Below are positions 4,910 through 6,088 of a stretch of 6,088 nt of DNA, one piece after another. Numbering within the stretch: the first letter of the stretch is position 1; the number at the start of each line of letters is the position of its first letter. This DNA is from Ardenticatenia bacterium (lineage in GTDB: Bacteria > Chloroflexota > Anaerolineae > Aggregatilineales > Aggregatilineaceae): assembly GCA_026984385.1 (NCBI GenBank), contig JALSSH010000622.1, positions 1 through 6,088 on the forward strand, given 5' to 3'. The translations under genes and the position numbers were made by a program. The notes under the pieces are model-generated. The model searched no databases, was not told the DNA's origin, and was given only the letters and a program-made list of their open reading frames with translations.

Positions 4910-6088
4910 ATGGCTAACTTTGACTTGACCCGCCGCTTGACGTTGGACAAAGGCGGCAAAATTTTGTTGCTGGTGATGGACGGGCTGGGCGGTTTGCCGC
5001 GTGAGAAGGATGGCTTGACCGAGTTGGAAGCCGCCAACACCCCGAACATGGATCGCTTGGCGCGCGAAGGCAGCACCGGGCTGAGCATTCCGGTGGTGCG
5101 CGGTGTGGCGCCCGGCAGCGGCCCGGCGCATCTGGCGCTCTTCGGCTATGACCCGCTGGTCTACGAGATCGGGCGCGGCGTGCTGGAAGCCACAGGGATC
5201 GGCTTGCAGGTGAACCCGGGCGATGTAGCTATTCGCGGCAACTTTTGCACGGTGGACGAAAACGGGATCATCGTAGACCGCCGCGCCGGTCGCATCCCCA
5301 CCGAGGAAGCGGCCAAGCGTGTGGAGCTGCTGCGCGAGATCGAGCTGCCCGGGGTGCAAATTGACGTGCGCGTCGCCAAAGAGTACCGCTTTGCGGTGGT
5401 GTTGCGCGGCGAGGGGCTGAGCGGCGCTGTCGCGGACACCGATCCGCAGCAAACCGGCGTGCCGCCGTTGCCCGCGCGCGCGCTGAAGCCGGAAGCCGAA
5501 CACACCGCCGAGTTGGTCAATCGCTGGTTGGAGCTGGCGCGTGAAAAGTTGCGCGGCCAAGAGCCGGCCAATATGTGCACTCTGCGCGGCTTTTCCGAAG
5601 AGCCTGGGTTGCCTAAGTACGCCGAGGTGTACAAGCTTAAGGCCGCGTGTGTGGCCGTCTACCCGATGTATAAGGGCGTGGCCTCGCTGGTGGGCATGGA
5701 CATCATCGAAACGTCTGCTCACGACAGCACCCAAGATGAGTTCGACAAAGTGGCGCAAATCTGGGACGAGTACGATTTCGTCTTCTGCCACATCAAATAC
5801 ACCGACAGCCGAGGCGAAGACGGGGACTTCGACGCCAAAGTCGCCGTGATCGAAGGCGTGGACGCCGCCTTGCCGACACTGCTCGGGCTTGAGCCGTCGG
5901 TGTTGATCATCACGGGCGATCACTCCACGCCCGCGACCTATCGGGCGCACTCGTGGCATCCCGTGCCGACGCTGCTTTGGGCGCCCGGAACGCACATGCC
6001 GGACCGCGCGCAATCCTTCGGCGAGCGCGAGTGTATGACGGGCGCGTTGGGGCAGTTCCCCGCCACCGACCTGATGCCGCTAGCGCTG
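4910..6088 (+). CDS. apgM: Cofactor-independent phosphoglycerate mutase, archaeal type (3' end beyond window)
   Basis: Interconverts 3-phosphoglycerate and 2-phosphoglycerate, the step after Pgk, through a phosphoserine intermediate; alkaline phosphatase superfamily, cytosolic and metal-dependent. All 393 visible residues are in frame without a stop; the family is about 400 residues, so only the extreme C-terminus is missing. Visible motifs: metal site VMDGLGG (D24), nucleophile region APGSGPAHLALFGYDP (67-82, S70 the likely nucleophile), ADTDPQQTGVPPLPA (175-189), LRGFSEEPGLPKY (225-237), YPMYKGVASLVGMD (251-264), HIKYTDSRGEDGDFDAK (294-310), and metal ligands in TGDHSTP (D337, H338) and HSWHPVP (H350). 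The N-terminal half matches the PhosphMutase insert typical of ApgM rather than GpmI. The ATG has GAGGTGG at 4900-4906 just upstream. It diverges from yvcK over a 225-bp region, so it is transcribed apart from gap-pgk. Very secure family call. Confidence 0.95.
   Translation, partial: MANFDLTRRLTLDKGGKILLLVMDGLGGLPREKDGLTELEAANTPNMDRLAREGSTGLSIPVVRGVAPGSGPAHLALFGYDPLVYEIGRGVLEATGIGLQVNPGDVAIRGNFCTVDENGIIVDRRAGRIPTEEAAKRVELLREIELPGVQIDVRVAKEYRFAVVLRGEGLSGAVADTDPQQTGVPPLPARALKPEAEHTAELVNRWLELAREKLRGQEPANMCTLRGFSEEPGLPKYAEVYKLKAACVAVYPMYKGVASLVGMDIIETSAHDSTQDEFDKVAQIWDEYDFVFCHIKYTDSRGEDGDFDAKVAVIEGVDAALPTLLGLEPSVLIITGDHSTPATYRAHSWHPVPTLLWAPGTHMPDRAQSFGERECMTGALGQFPATDLMPLAL

Noticed and set aside
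4685..6013. Long minus-strand open frame that continues upstream of yvcK for over 440 codons
   Set aside because: It is antisense to apgM, whose plus-strand protein has clear family motifs from end to end. The predicted antisense product has no recognisable domain and is His/Gln/Arg-rich in the manner of GC-rich shadow frames. The yvcK promoter and Shine-Dalgarno at 4795-4691 also place the true start at 4684.

Overview
The window is a compact, GC-rich bacterial chromosomal segment built around the lower half of glycolysis. It holds five protein genes and no RNA gene, mobile element or CRISPR array that I can see. Four genes lie on the minus strand, in transcription order: a YvcK/GlmR-family protein with two N-terminal membrane helices, NAD-type glyceraldehyde-3-phosphate dehydrogenase (gap), phosphoglycerate kinase (pgk), and a serine/threonine protein kinase that runs off the left edge. 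The fifth gene, an archaeal-type cofactor-independent phosphoglycerate mutase (apgM), diverges from yvcK on the plus strand and runs off the right edge.

Layout: 1-816 is the kinase catalytic domain. 817-974 holds the kinase promoter and the intrinsic terminator of pgk. 975-2153 is pgk. 2154-2257 is a spacer with a strong GC hairpin. 2258-3271 is gap. 3272-3358 carries a candidate gap promoter with an inverted repeat lying across it. 3359-4684 is yvcK. 4685-4909 is a divergent promoter region. 4910-6088 is apgM.

Gap, Pgk and ApgM catalyse three consecutive steps, from glyceraldehyde-3-phosphate to 2-phosphoglycerate. YvcK-family proteins are known from Bacillus, Listeria and mycobacteria to balance central carbon flow against cell-envelope precursor synthesis, and some are phosphorylated by Hanks-type kinases. 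The neighbourhood therefore looks like a carbon-flux module with a possible signalling component; the functional link to this kinase is inference. The combination of archaeal-type ApgM, a Hanks-type kinase and a membrane-anchored YvcK suggests a Chloroflexota-like bacterium (perhaps Anaerolineae), but this placement is an impression from protein style, not a demonstrated match. I see no clearly novel system. The points most worth checking are the regulatory inverted repeats and the membrane-anchored YvcK beside the glycolytic genes.
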